From Chromera velia (taxonomy: Eukaryota; Sar; Chromeraceae): a stretch of 58,310 nucleotides of DNA. The translations under genes were made by a program, and so were the position numbers. The stretch covers positions 1 through 58,310 of the forward strand of contig JAHBMJ010000062.1 of assembly GCA_018398765.1 (NCBI GenBank), written 5' to 3'. Below the pieces are notes generated by a model. That model had not been told where the DNA came from. It ran no database searches and was given only the letters and a program-made list of their open reading frames with translations. Each line of letters starts with the position of its first letter. Position 1 is the stretch's first letter. This document shows, piece after piece, positions 38,986-49,374 of this stretch.

Positions 38986-40318
38986 GGTTCGGGAGGGGGG
39001 AAAGGGGGCTGCAACAGTAGCAGCAGCAGCCACGGCTACAACGGCTCCAGGAGCTGGTACGGTTAGGCAGGCTAGTAGGCAGGTGAAAGGGAAAAACTCC
39101 GGGACCGCCAGGCAGGGGGCACTGCGCTCTAAAGCGGACGGAAGGAGGACTCCGAGGGCATGTAAATGTACGGCTCAGGCATCTGCACCAGTGTTTACAG
39201 CCCCCAGTCAAGGCATGCCGCATGGGGCCATATCCTGATGACCATAGCGTGCTTAGATACATCAGGGCTTGAACCGGCAGATCCTGCATGTGTGGGGGAC
39301 GAAATAGGAAATTGATCCTAGGGATTAAGCAGTTCAGAGTTGAGTTAAAAAACGTTAAGCACGTTGCATGATAAAAGTAGATCAGACATCCATGTCCATT
39401 ATGTAGTTAAGTATGAATAATATGGTTAATGTGTAAGGCAAGGGATGCGTCAACACAAGAAAACGTTACTAGTTGTTGCGTAGATTGGTTAGCATGCTAG
39501 TTAGTATGTCTAGCAGCAATGAGTAGCGCTATGTCAGGATACGACAGCGACAACGGAGGTCAGAAAATTATGTTATGATAAGATAACCCCTTCTTAATGT
39601 GATTTCCGCTGTATGCAGATCAAGAGTCACAGGAGGCAGATGCAGACCCATTGGGTAGACGAGAAGCACAAGAGGAGCACTGTGCAGGTATACTGGTTAA
39701 CAAAGTTTCAGGTATGGCCAGTAAGCCTAGGTGTATCCTGATAACTTGGTAGTCAGCCAGAAATAGGGGGGTGGTTACCAGGTTGGCCGGTAATCTGGCT
39801 GGCCGAGTCGCGGCGGTGCCACGGGCCCGTGCCGCGGCCCGATCGACGTCCGTGCGGCTGCCGCGCGGCGTTGGCGTAATGGGGGCCGCCGCGACCACAC
39901 CCGGCGCGTCAGGCATGCTTGCAATACCCGTGCGCGCCTGTATACAGTCTCCTGTCGCAATTGAATGTGATCGTTCAGTGATGCAAAGGTCAGTCACTTT
40001 CTTATGTGGAAACGTCGCGACCCTGTGTTTTTTCTAGATTTTTATTTTTGTTTTTTTTTTTAATTATATGGCCAGTAAACCGGTAACCTGGCCATTATTA
40101 AAAAATTGGTTTAGCCCGGCCAGGTAACCGGTTACCCGGTAATTACCCGGCCATCATGCAACTAGGCCAGTAAGCCGTTGCCCCCATTAAAGTTACGATG
40201 GCTGATAACACTACCAGAGTAGGCATTACCTGAGCCCGCGGTTAGCCCACCCATCGGGTGGAGAAAGCCGGGAGTATAGAAAAATGGCTATCAGCTGAAC
40301 ATAGAGGAAGCAAGGAGA
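38986..40318 (+). other. spacer between gag and RT with a GC-rich insert-like patch
   Basis: No gene seen, apart from about 80 codons after the gag stop that could be its Ala/Thr/Gly-rich tail in a shifted frame. The patch at 39716-40176 differs from its surroundings: very GC-rich at 39770-39950, T-rich at 40025-40070, then full of GGTTACC/CCGG pieces. The motif ggccagtaa[ga]cc occurs at 39716, 40070 and 40165. It may be a small element inserted in the retrotransposon. Confidence 0.5.
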
Positions 40319-42300
40319 ATGAACATGTCTAGTAGTCACGTAGTGCGCCTGCTTGAAGAGGGACTGAGACTCCCCCTCAAGCATTGGCCAGCGAGCGTGA
40401 ACCTACCGAATTACTCATCAATCTACAATTTCCCAGAGAAGAGAGGGAAAGAGTTTGAGAGATTGGAGAAGGAAGGGTTTATTGAGAAAGTAGTACAACA
40501 GCCTGCCATAGTGTCACCACTTGGAGCAGTCCCGAAACCTGAAACGGGGGAGCCACGCATCATCATAGATATGACAACGTCAGGCGTGAATGAAGCCACA
40601 ATGGACACAGAGATGGGTCTACCAACGATCAGACACACGCTCAGCCTGAGAGAATTGAAACCAGGCAGGTACATGGCAAAATTAGACCTAAAGGACGGGT
40701 ATTTCCACATCCGAGTACACCCCGACCATGTAGACCTCCTAGGCTTCTTTAACCCGTTTGATAAAGCGTTTTACAAATATAGAGTGATGTGTTTTGGTTT
40801 AAAAGTCGCCCCGTTTATGTTCCAAGGAGTGATGGAGCATATTCAGGCGCTGTTCAGAGAGCACGGCCTAGATATAGCCGTCGTCAGCTCCCTCATATAC
40901 ATTGACGACTTCCTCATCGCAGCAGATACAAAGGAAGAGTGTGAAAAGGCACTAGGCCTGATCCAGCAGTGGCTTAAAAGACTGGGATAGAAAGTGAAGT
41001 CAGCAAAAACCGTGCTCCCAACCACAGCGCTAGAATTCACAGGGATCGGCATTGACACGCAGCGCCTAGCGGTCTATATCCTGCTAAAAAAGAGAGAGAA
41101 AGCGCTGAAGAAGATTGAAGTATTATTGAGGTCAGAAAACCCGACTATGGGGGACTTGTGCAGCTTGACAGGTCTCCTAGGCCACCTTTGGCTAGTCGTC
41201 CCACACGGCCACCAGCGGTTAGCCCCATACTGGTAAGCGCTTGGCAAGTTACCAATGGAAAAAGGAAAAAGGGGGTGGAAGAAAAAAGAATGTCGATTGT
41301 CGGAGCAGATGCGAGAAGGTCTGGATTAGTGGGCAAACGCCTTGACTGCATGCCCAGTCTGGAAGCTCTAGGTCACTCCAGAGGGCCGCTTGGATATATG
41401 GACCGGTGATTGGATAGCCCATTGGGCGAATGTCCCAGCGGGGATTAGAGTTATGACGGTAACGATAGATACGGCAGCCGCCGGGGTGGGTGAGTACGAT
41501 AAGGATAGCTATACACTATGGCCATGGTCCGGCCTCCAGTCAGTTTCGTTAAACAACTGGAGAGAACTTAAAACCATACCCCTGAGGCTGAAAGCGCTGA
41601 GTGCAGCAAACCCTGCCGCATTCTACGGCAGACGCGTGCTCGTCAAGTCAGACAACTCAACGACTGTGCGAGTGTTGAACAAGAGACACAGCACAGCAGG
41701 AGCATTGGGGCAGTTGTTGGAGGAAGTGCAAGCGCTTGAGCGGAAGGTAGGGATAGAGGTAACAGCAATGCATATCCCAGGATGCGAGAACAGTACCGCG
41801 GATGCCCTGTTAAGATTACCAGGCGAAGTGCACGAGGAATGCGTCCTGACTGAGAAGGTGCGCAAACACCTTGCTTACCAGTGGTAAAGGTACAAAGGTG
41901 AGGCATAACGGTTCAAAGTATACGTCCCCACGGCGGACATGTATGAAAGAGTACTAAAAGAGGCGGCACGATCGAAAGGTGTAGTGGTTATGCCAGCTGT
42001 ACGTAAAACGGAGTAGAAACAGACGTTGGAGAGGGCAAGGACCCTGCAGAAATGGGGAAAGTTTAAGGGGTTCCGACTATTCGAGAATGAAGTTGAAAGG
42101 TCATAAACCATTCGTAGAGCCGATAGAAAAAACCTTAAAGTGACGGTTTGAGCAGAGGCAGTGATTGTCGAGGTATGGCATGCAGTGGCTTTTGTGTAGA
42201 GCAAAGACTATAGAACCCTAACTCATGAATGCATTTGTGAGGTTATGAGGCGATTGCATAGTGATAGGCCCTGAGTCATATAATCAAAATTTTGGTTTAA
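40319..42300 (+). pseudogene. reverse transcriptase / RNase H ORF of the tyrosine-recombinase element
   Basis: One reading frame runs the whole way. The RT has SPLGAVPKPETGEPRIIIDM, GRYMAKLDLKDGYFHIRVHP (first catalytic Asp), YRVMCFGLKVAPFMFQGVM and the SSLIYIDDFLIAA box (catalytic DD), all typical of the DIRS/Ngaro RT group. The RNase H follows: VTIDTAAAGVGEY (Asp), LNNWRELKTIPLRLKAL (Glu), VLVKSDNSTTVRVLNK (Asp) and HIPGCENSTADALLRLPGE. In-frame stops lie at 40988, 41234, about 41327, about 41369, 41885, 41906, 42014, 42104 and 42149, and more farther on, but there is no frameshift. After 41888 the frame still reads like protein (FKVYVPTADMYERVLKEAAR). Confidence 0.9.
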
Positions 42301-42361
42301 GAACTAACCGGTAGCTAGCGCAGCGTAAACAAAAGTTTAAATAGTTAAGTTATCTAGGGTA

Positions 42362-42510
42362 ATGGCCAAACACGGTATAGCAGCCAGCCCAAAACCAGAG
42401 GCATGGACCACGGTAATAGTGCCAGAATGAGTAGTAAGCAACGGCAAGGGGACCGATGCGCTATATGAACTGCACGGGGTAGAAGGAAAAACTTTTGTCT
42501 CTGGCTATGG
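42362..42510 (+). other. possible coding link between RT and recombinase
   Basis: From the ATG at 42362 the RT frame is again protein-like (MAKHGIAASPKPEAWTTVIV and ALYELHGVEGKTFVSGYG) with TGA stops at about 42428 and 42509. The recombinase frame begins right after, in a different frame, at a GGGTGAGTGCAG sequence that looks like a splice donor followed directly by an acceptor-like AG. Confidence 0.35.
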
Positions 42511-43479
42511 GTGAGTGCAGGTTCCACGGCAAGATGCACACAGAGGGTGAGAACACCCTCGGTCAAGGCAAGAGACGCGGGCGTTACCAACATAGATCAC
42601 GCAGGGGAGCTGGAGGCCCCAATAGAGGAGCTGGAAGAGTTAACGAAGGCCCGTTATGAGTATACACTAAAAGGCCTAGAGCGAGTATGCCCTGGACTGT
42701 TGCCGTTAGACAGCCCCCTGGCAATCAAAGTGGCGTTTATAACAGTGGAAGGAAAGAAGGCATATCAGGTGGGGATGCTCAAAGGAACAGTGAAGTGGTG
42801 GCATTTTTAGAAAGGACTCGGCCCACCTCAGTTCGAGACACCACAGCTGTCGATGTTTTGGCGGGGACTAGAAAAGTCCATGGACCATAAAGTAAAAGAG
42901 AAAGTGGCCTTACCACCTGTGGACTTCAAGAGAGTGCTGCGGCACTGGAAGGAAGCGCATTCCAACGATGTGCTCCAGAACAGAGCAATTACAATTTTAG
43001 CTTTCTTCCCAGTAAAACGCATACTATTAGGGGAAGTCTTGAGGCTGAAGAAGGGGGACTTTCAGAAGAGGGCACGGAATGGTAAGGAGTTCTTAGTAGT
43101 AGCAATCCACCGGCAAAAAAACGATACGAAAGGGTGTGGATCCCTGTGTCCGCTTCCATTAGTAGAAGACAACGGCACGCCGATAGGGGAAGCTGTACCA
43201 GAGTTCCTGAATATAGCACCTGTGGACGAACCCCTGTTCAGAACTACAAAGGCATATGGAAGCCAGTGGACCAAGAAACCGCTGGGAAGAGATGCATTTC
43301 AGACTGCGTTGCAAAAAGCAATCACAGCAGCAGCATCAGAAACAGCAGCAGAGCTCAAGGAATACACTATCCACTCATTGCGCCGAAGCGGGTTCTGCGT
43401 GGCAAAGAAGGCTACAATCCCACATGAGCTGGCAGTCAATATTTTAGGGCACAATAGCTCCGATGCATGGCTGTTATAA
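42511..43479 (+). pseudogene. tyrosine recombinase ORF of the retroelement
   Basis: A frame of about 322 codons with one TAG at 42808. The second half carries the tyrosine recombinase signature: FFPVKRILLGEVLRLKKGDF (box I Arg), then YTIHSLRRSGFCVAKKA (His-x-x-Arg) and HELAVNILGHNSSDAW (box II Gly-His). The catalytic Tyr should follow within a few residues. The frame reads WLL-stop, while one base later the codons read TAT AAT TTT, so the Tyr is probably lost to a small indel. The enzyme would insert the circular cDNA. It sits downstream of RT/RNase H, as usual in this class. Confidence 0.85.
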
Positions 43480-43631
43480 TTTTTGCCCGAGCTCCCTGAT
43501 ATTGCAACCGCCGTAGCTTCCATTTAGGAGTCGTGCAGGACCGGTGTGGACCAGACCGATACGCAGTCCATGCGCGGCCCTCAGCGAAGGCTCCCAGTCA
43601 CACCGGACAGGGTGGGGTTTGTGGGGGTTAT

Positions 43632-43853
43632 AGGGGGATAACAGAGGCATCAGTAAAAGGGCGGCAGAGCGGGTGAGACACGAACTAAAGCCCGAGAGCG
43701 TGAAGCGCCCGATAGCCGGAGGTCCGGAAGGGTGGATGCCCCGACTGAACACGGAACACCGAAAGTGGGCCGTGGGCGCAGAGTGAGCGAGTGTGCTAAA
43801 AGATGAGTAGGGAAAACTAGGATTGAACGGAGTGAGAGGCTGTGAAGTCTGAA
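43632..43853 (+). repeat. split direct repeat B1
   Basis: Matches 44204-44432 over about 222 bp. Shared pieces include aaagggcggcagagc, atagccggaggtccggaagg, gtgggccgtgggcgcagag and gctgtgaagtctgaa. It abuts A2 directly. Confidence 0.9.
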
Positions 43854-44060
43854 GTGTTGGTTCAGTTGGAGCGATTAGTGGAAGCGTGAACCCTGGTTCA
43901 GATGGAACAAAGGATGAAGGAAGGTAATGACACCATCTCCGGCGCGTGCATATTTTTTTTTTTCCTTAGAAAAACCAGAATTTTGATAGCCCCTAGAAGA
44001 ACGGTATAATCACGACTATCTTGATTCAGCTGTGAAGTCTCCGTACCAAAATAAATTTTC
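43854..44060 (+). repeat. split direct repeat A2
   Basis: The second copy of A1. Compared with A1 it shows about 14 differences, at least seven of which are a C or G of a CpG changed to T or A. Confidence 0.9.
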
Positions 44061-44203
44061 CATCCACCCACCCTGACGCTGGGAGTAAGAGGCCCCGTCA
44101 CAGCGACGGCACCACTAGTCCGCAAGGGCACTACCAAAGACGGGGAAGGAAACGGCCCGGAAATCCAGCCCGTTATAGTGTTTTCCTAGAGTAGACCTAG
44201 AGC

Positions 44204-44432
44204 AGGGGGGACAACAAAGGCATCAATGAAAGGGCGGCAGAGCAGATGAGATGCGAGCTAAATCCCGAGAGCGCGATTCGGAAGCGCCTAATAGCCGGAG
44301 GTCCGGAAGGGTAGATGCCCCAAGCGAACACGGAACACCGAAAGTGGGCCGTGGGCGCAGAGTGAGCGAGTGTGCAAAAAGATGAATAGGTAGAACTAAG
44401 ATTGAATGAAGTGAGAAGCTGTGAAGTCTGAA
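44204..44432 (+). repeat. split direct repeat B2 (right end)
   Basis: The second copy of B1 and the right edge of the element. The 143 bp between A2 and B2 have no match elsewhere in the window that I noticed. Confidence 0.85.
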
Positions 44433-44486
44433 TCAAGATTCAGTCATATTTAATTAATGGCTGTAAAGTTTATAGCGTTTGAGTTG

Positions 44487-44986
44487 GCGTTATTCCGGTG
44501 GACAGTCATTCTGTCCGTTTTGCCGCGCCCGAGTTTCGCGCTCGAGTTTTAAATGAATTTTCTTTCTTAGAAAGGCCAACTCGATTGGGCATGATGAAAC
44601 TCGGGCGCACCTGAGTTTTCAGTGGGCAGCATGTGCTCAAGTTGCTCGTTGTCGGTGTTTGAGATCTGGATTTTTGACGACTGAGTTGCGTCATGGTGCT
44701 TCTAGTCTCGTGTGCCCGAGTTGCTCAGTGGTTCTTGATGCTTGAGAGCTGTATGGCACTGCATGAGCTCAAACTCAGTTCTCAGGTGTCTGTTTCCAGA
44801 CTCAGGCGCGCCTGAGATTTTGGAGATCCCGACACGCCTGAGTTTTTGACATCTGACGCCCGAGAAATAGGACCTCGGTGCCTAAGAAACTCGAGCGTGA
44901 AACTCAAGCGATCTTGAGCACAAAACTTGGGCACGGAACTCGGGCGCGGCAAAATGGATAGAATGACTGTCCGCTAGAATAGCAGG
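44487..44986. mobile_element. foldback / MITE-like element with long terminal inverted repeats
   Basis: The left end (gttattccggtggacagtca, continuing ttctgtccgttttgccgcgc and cgagttt) is the reverse complement of the right end (gcgcggcaaaatggatagaa, then tgactgtccgctagaatagc) with few mismatches over at least 50 bp. The 400-bp middle is full of degenerate CCCGAG/CTGAGTTT units in both orientations. It has no coding capacity. I could not find a clear target duplication. Confidence 0.75.
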
Positions 44987-45541
44987 CTCCGCGTATGAAA
45001 GCCGGTATTCCTCGTCAGCTTCAGCGAGTCGGCCGATTCTGCAGGCTTAGGGCCCAAAGACCGGCCCAGCCCGAAATTATCCCGATATGGCTTCAAAAAG
45101 TGGCAAGTCAGGAATTAATTTGACCTTTCGACTGACCAATTCGATCAAAAGCTGGAGAAAGCAGTCAAGTTGTACTTAACTAGCCAAAAACTCCATCCCT
45201 CGCTCTTATCGCGACGGACTTGATTCTTAAATCGAGATCCTTTTTTGTTTACCTTCCCTTCTACCTCTTTTCCCCCTTCTTAGTCATGGGCAGCCATACA
45301 TACACCTCACTTACCCATCCGGCAGACTAGATCTGTCCGCTAGTCTGTCCGTACGGGTTGATCGCGGTGGTGGTGTTAGCTACAACTTTCTTATAGGGGG
45401 TTGCGGTTTAAGTCGTCCAAATATATAAGCGTATCGCAAAACGATCTGCGTTATATCGGTCTGACTAGTACCGCTTGCGTGCTAGTGAACCTAAAATGGC
45501 TCCTAAGCCGCAGTCAACACATCTAACAGCAAGGGCCTCCG
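44987..45541. other. intergenic stretch, nothing identified
   Basis: No gene, RNA gene or repeat recognised. It is mixed in composition, with a CT-rich run near 45245-45290. Confidence 0.5.
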
Positions 45542-45547
45542 ATATAC

Positions 45548-46937
45548 CCTAGGCGTAGGCCATTAAAAAAATTTAAACTCTAAATTTTAGTGGGCGTTTT
45601 TCTTTCTTTTTTTTTTAGAGTTTTGATGTTGATGCCTAGGTTGATGCTAGGGACCTAGTCTTTGCCCCCTACTCACTATAGCCTCTTCAAAAACTTTAAA
45701 GACAATTATAAGACAATTGTAAATAAATGAATTGATCGACTATGCTTTATTGATTGATCAACAAGTCTGAGCAGCAAAGAAAATGAAACCATGTTCATTC
45801 AGAGAGCTTCGAACCGCAGTCTTCACTCTTGTGTGCCAAACTCTAGGTTGAGCCCCTACTGAACCATGTAATTGCAGGTTCTCAGTAACTTTCACACTCT
45901 GAGACCATCACACATCTATGGGTCGGCGACTATTGCAATAGTTAGAATAGTGAACTATTTTAACTATTTTCCGATAGTCGCTTCATTTTTAACTATAAAA
46001 TAGTAAGAATAGTTAACTATTTCAACTATTTTTTCTAGTTGTAGTTTACTATTTTGACTATAAAATATAGAGGTATAGCTATAGTTGCTATAGTCAACTA
46101 TTTGTTGACGAACCGACTCATAGATACACTCACGGCATAATTAATATGAAAACAAAATTACGATATTCGACCTCATTACATAAACAGAAATTCACCCATT
46201 GTGCAAATTAAAAAGAGAGAAGGGAAAGGTGGAGTGTTACGAATTAACGCAAGTGCAGGCTGTTTTTAGTGCTTCAGACAGGAGGTTCACCGGTCCTGCC
46301 GCTCATGATCTAAAAGTTACTAAGACTCAAATACAAAGATTGGATGGTCAAGTGTCTTTGCACTCCTCTATTTGAGCGCAGTGGCGAAACAGCAATATTT
46401 GGTCTGATGTGAGTCGTTTTGAAAATATTTTTCGAGTTGTAGACATCTCGGACTTTGAAAAGATTCGGAAAAAGAACATGACGATGCTAGCAGGCAATAA
46501 AGGCTTTGTGGGGGGGTGGACAGAAGTTCCTCTCAAAGTAGTTGAAGTGTTGGAAGAAGGTAACGCGCATATTCTATCACCATTCAAACAAGTTCAATCA
46601 TACATATAATACTATAAATTTAAACATAAAAATTTTAAGTAAAAAACATATGAAATAATGTAAAATATATACTAGGAAATAGTAGAAAAAATGACTAGGA
46701 AAATATAGACCTAGAGGCTAAAGATATATATTCAGTAAAAAAAAGTTCTTGTAAACAACTGTATAAGTATTTTAAAAAAACTCATTGGGGTTTTAGAAGC
46801 TTAAAACCAGTCTTACATTGTTTGAGCCTCTTTTAGTTTTTGCAGGGGGGGTATTTTTGCAAATAAATTTTATTCGAGGGTTTTTTCTTTTTTTTTTTGA
46901 GTTTTTTTTTTTTTTTTTTAAATGGCCTACGCCTAGG
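45548..46937. mobile_element. non-autonomous element with CCTAGGCGTAGGCC terminal inverted repeats
   Basis: The left end cctaggcgtaggccatt and the right end aatggcctacgcctagg are exact inverted copies, extended inward by A-rich/T-rich runs. Both are flanked by atatac (45542-45547 and 46938-46943), a likely 6-bp target duplication. The 1,390-bp inside is AT-rich. It has only short open frames (plus strand 46409-46609, minus strand 46348-46587) with no transposase motif, so it is probably moved by an enzyme encoded elsewhere. Confidence 0.8.
45914..46125. mobile_element. nested small foldback element rich in ACTATT/AATAGT
   Basis: The left piece atctatgggtcggcgac is matched in inverted form by gacgaaccgactcatagat at 46107-46125. 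Between them ACTATT and AATAGT hexamers recur in both orientations, so the whole 212 bp can fold back. It lies inside the larger inverted-repeat element. Confidence 0.65.
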
Positions 46938-46943
46938 ATATAC

Positions 46944-47705
46944 CCAAGCTTAGCGGCTATCTGCGATATAGCAGCCTGCGTGGCACGGCCTCATGCAATC
47001 TAGTATGCAATCTGTCGGAGGAAAGTTTTCTCATGTCTGCGCCGCGCCATAGCGACTTCTCCAGCTTGTCTCTGAAGCCTCGCTAAGCCCCGCGGCGAAG
47101 CTCCCCTGCCAAGGCGAAGTTTCTGTTTAACTAGGAATTTGAGAGTGGGTCGCTGCTGAGTTACTCAGAAAAGTCTTTTTATTAGATAATTTAAATTCTT
47201 CATTCAATTTAAAAATTGAACTAAAGAGTCTGCTTAGAACTAGTCATATTCAGTCTGATAGCGTAGATTAAGCTTAGTTAAACTCATATAATATAACATA
47301 TATAAAGCTAGATATAAAGTTAGAGTCCCTATGGCGCTGCTTGTTCAAGTTTAGCTGTGTCACAGCTAACTTGCAGCAGCTTATGACGCCATGACTAGCT
47401 ATGACGATTTTGCTATGACTCAGCTATTAACTTATGTTTCTCAATCGAGAACTTGCTCGAAAACAAACATTTAATTTCGCCGTAAAAACATGAACGGTAA
47501 TCAACGGCAAAGAGAGTCTCGCCTCTCCACCCAACAAATCGAAGAGACGGTCTAAAAGGCAGTTAAACTTCCATTCTAGTTTTCAATCCGGGTCTGTCAA
47601 CAAATCGTAAAGCTGGCATTCATCATCGGAGAAATGACACACACCCTAGCGCACACCAGCATCCGACCCACCGAACAACACAACTCAGTGGAGATGGCCA
47701 ATCAA
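46944..47705. other. intergenic stretch between transposons and gene A
   Basis: AT-rich in the middle (47160-47320), with nothing I can identify. It may include the 3' untranslated region of gene A near its right end. Confidence 0.5.
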
Positions 47706-49341
47706 TTAATTCACTCGAATGCCGGAACAAAAGAGACAGAGAGCATGAAAGAGGTCAACAGACAGAAAGGCTTCAAAGAGGAGGCGAAGAGAAAGGGCCA
47801 AGATCACGCCCGCAACCTCGGAGGTTTTCCCGCTCCTCCCCCCTCCCGACGGACCCGACCCCCGCTCCCTCCACGAGGACCCTTGCTCGCATGTCCTCTC
47901 CGTCGCTTCCTCGATCATCCTTCGCCCCTTCTCTCCTCTCTCTGTCACCTCTCGCTCCTGAGCTCTGCTCCACCCCCAACGATTCCCTCCCCGCAGGTCC
48001 TGATGTCCCTGCTTCCACTGTCCAGCCCTCTCTGCTTCCACATGTGGACTCAGGAGGAGAACTGAAAGAAAGCAAGACAAGAGGGAGGGAGGGAGGGAAG
48101 ATTGATGTATTAATGCAAGGAGGAGAAATGCAAGTAGACACAGAGAATCCAAGTCAAAAGTAGAATAGACTTCCATGGTCGCGGATCAGAATCTACAGAT
48201 AACGAGGAAAAAAAAAAGCACCAGAAAGGGCATGCGCAGAAAATGGATTTTCATTGCCATTATAGAGCGGAAGATGGAACTCAAAGCCGACAGCCGACGA
48301 CCATTTATCAGCATGCTGACTGACCGTGCCGAAGGGACACTCTTCCTTGGGGCGGATCCTGCAAACAAACAAACAAAGAAAGAAAGAAAGAAAGAAAGGG
48401 AAGAGAAACACCGTCAGACAGACCCCCTCTATGCAGATCCACTCGCACATTCAAAAATTCCACACCCACAGAGGGAACGAATGCCCACCGTCCGAGGCAC
48501 CCATCCGATCAGGCAGGCACCCTCAAAGAAAGAACGAAAAAAGAGAAAGAGGCCAAAGCAATCGAGTCAACAGGGATTCCTTGTTTTCGTCAAATGTTGC
48601 ATTCACGGCAGAAGAAGCCCACCTCCTCGGCGGCTCCGCAGGCGCATCAGTCCAGTTGATGATGTTCCCACTGCACCTGCACACACGAACAGACAGACAC
48701 AACAAACATTTAGGGTACTCACACCATGCAGTCACACAGGAGAGGTACTGAGGGAAGAGAAGAACGCCGCATTGAAGAAAGGACAAAAAAAAAAATCCTT
48801 GCCTAGGAAGATAGGCCGACAGAGAAAAAAATTAGACGTGCGATTAAGATTCCCCCTGTTTTTCAGCATCGCTTGTGTGGCTTTTCTTTCCCCCTTCTGT
48901 CCCGGGATTTGATCTGGTAGTGTCCATATGAAATTAAGGGGAGACATTTTGAAACTGAAAAGGGGTACATCCAACTGAATGTGACTGTCGAGGGAAAAGG
49001 AAGGCGATATGAACGCCGTCTTTCTTGCTCTCTCTCCCTCTCCCCCTGCCGACGCTTTGACAGACGAATGTTTCCCGGTGTCCACCTGACTGACTGACTG
49101 ACTTCTTGGCGGCAGCCTCCGAGACCCGGTGTCGAGCATGCCCCCCTGTCTCATTCTGAAAAGATAGATAGATGTCAGGAAGAAAAGAAGAAAGACAGAA
49201 AGAAAGAAAGAAAGAAAGACAGGCTGCGTGGGAGAGGGGAAAAACGAAAGAAGCCAAAAGAGAAAACACAAAGTCGCGATCGAGGCAAACGGGAGGGGGG
49301 GGAGGGGAAGGAGGAGGAAAAAAGGATGCCGACAGAAAAGA

Positions 49342-49374
<33 letters not shown>

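Larger units (their letters stand above)
36860..44432 (+). mobile_element. tyrosine-recombinase retrotransposon with split direct repeats (Ngaro/PAT-like)
   Basis: A plus-strand element of about 7.6 kb. The repeat order is A1 (36860-37066), coding region, B1 (43632-43853), A2 (43854-44060), B2 (44204-44432). A1...B1-A2...B2 is the split direct repeat plan of PAT/Ngaro/kangaroo elements, which use a tyrosine recombinase in place of an integrase (established knowledge). The coding region has a gag-like frame with a CCHC knuckle, a DIRS-type reverse transcriptase with RNase H, and a tyrosine recombinase. All three have in-frame stops or frame changes, so this copy is not active as read. Confidence 0.9.

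Noticed and set aside
40319..43479. A variant nuclear genetic code (UAR = Gln or UGA = Trp)
   Set aside because: Gene B runs for 3,493 codons and ends at a normal TAG, with no in-frame TAA, TAG or TGA used inside. Any recoding would have to be limited to the element, so it is kept only as an option in the findings.
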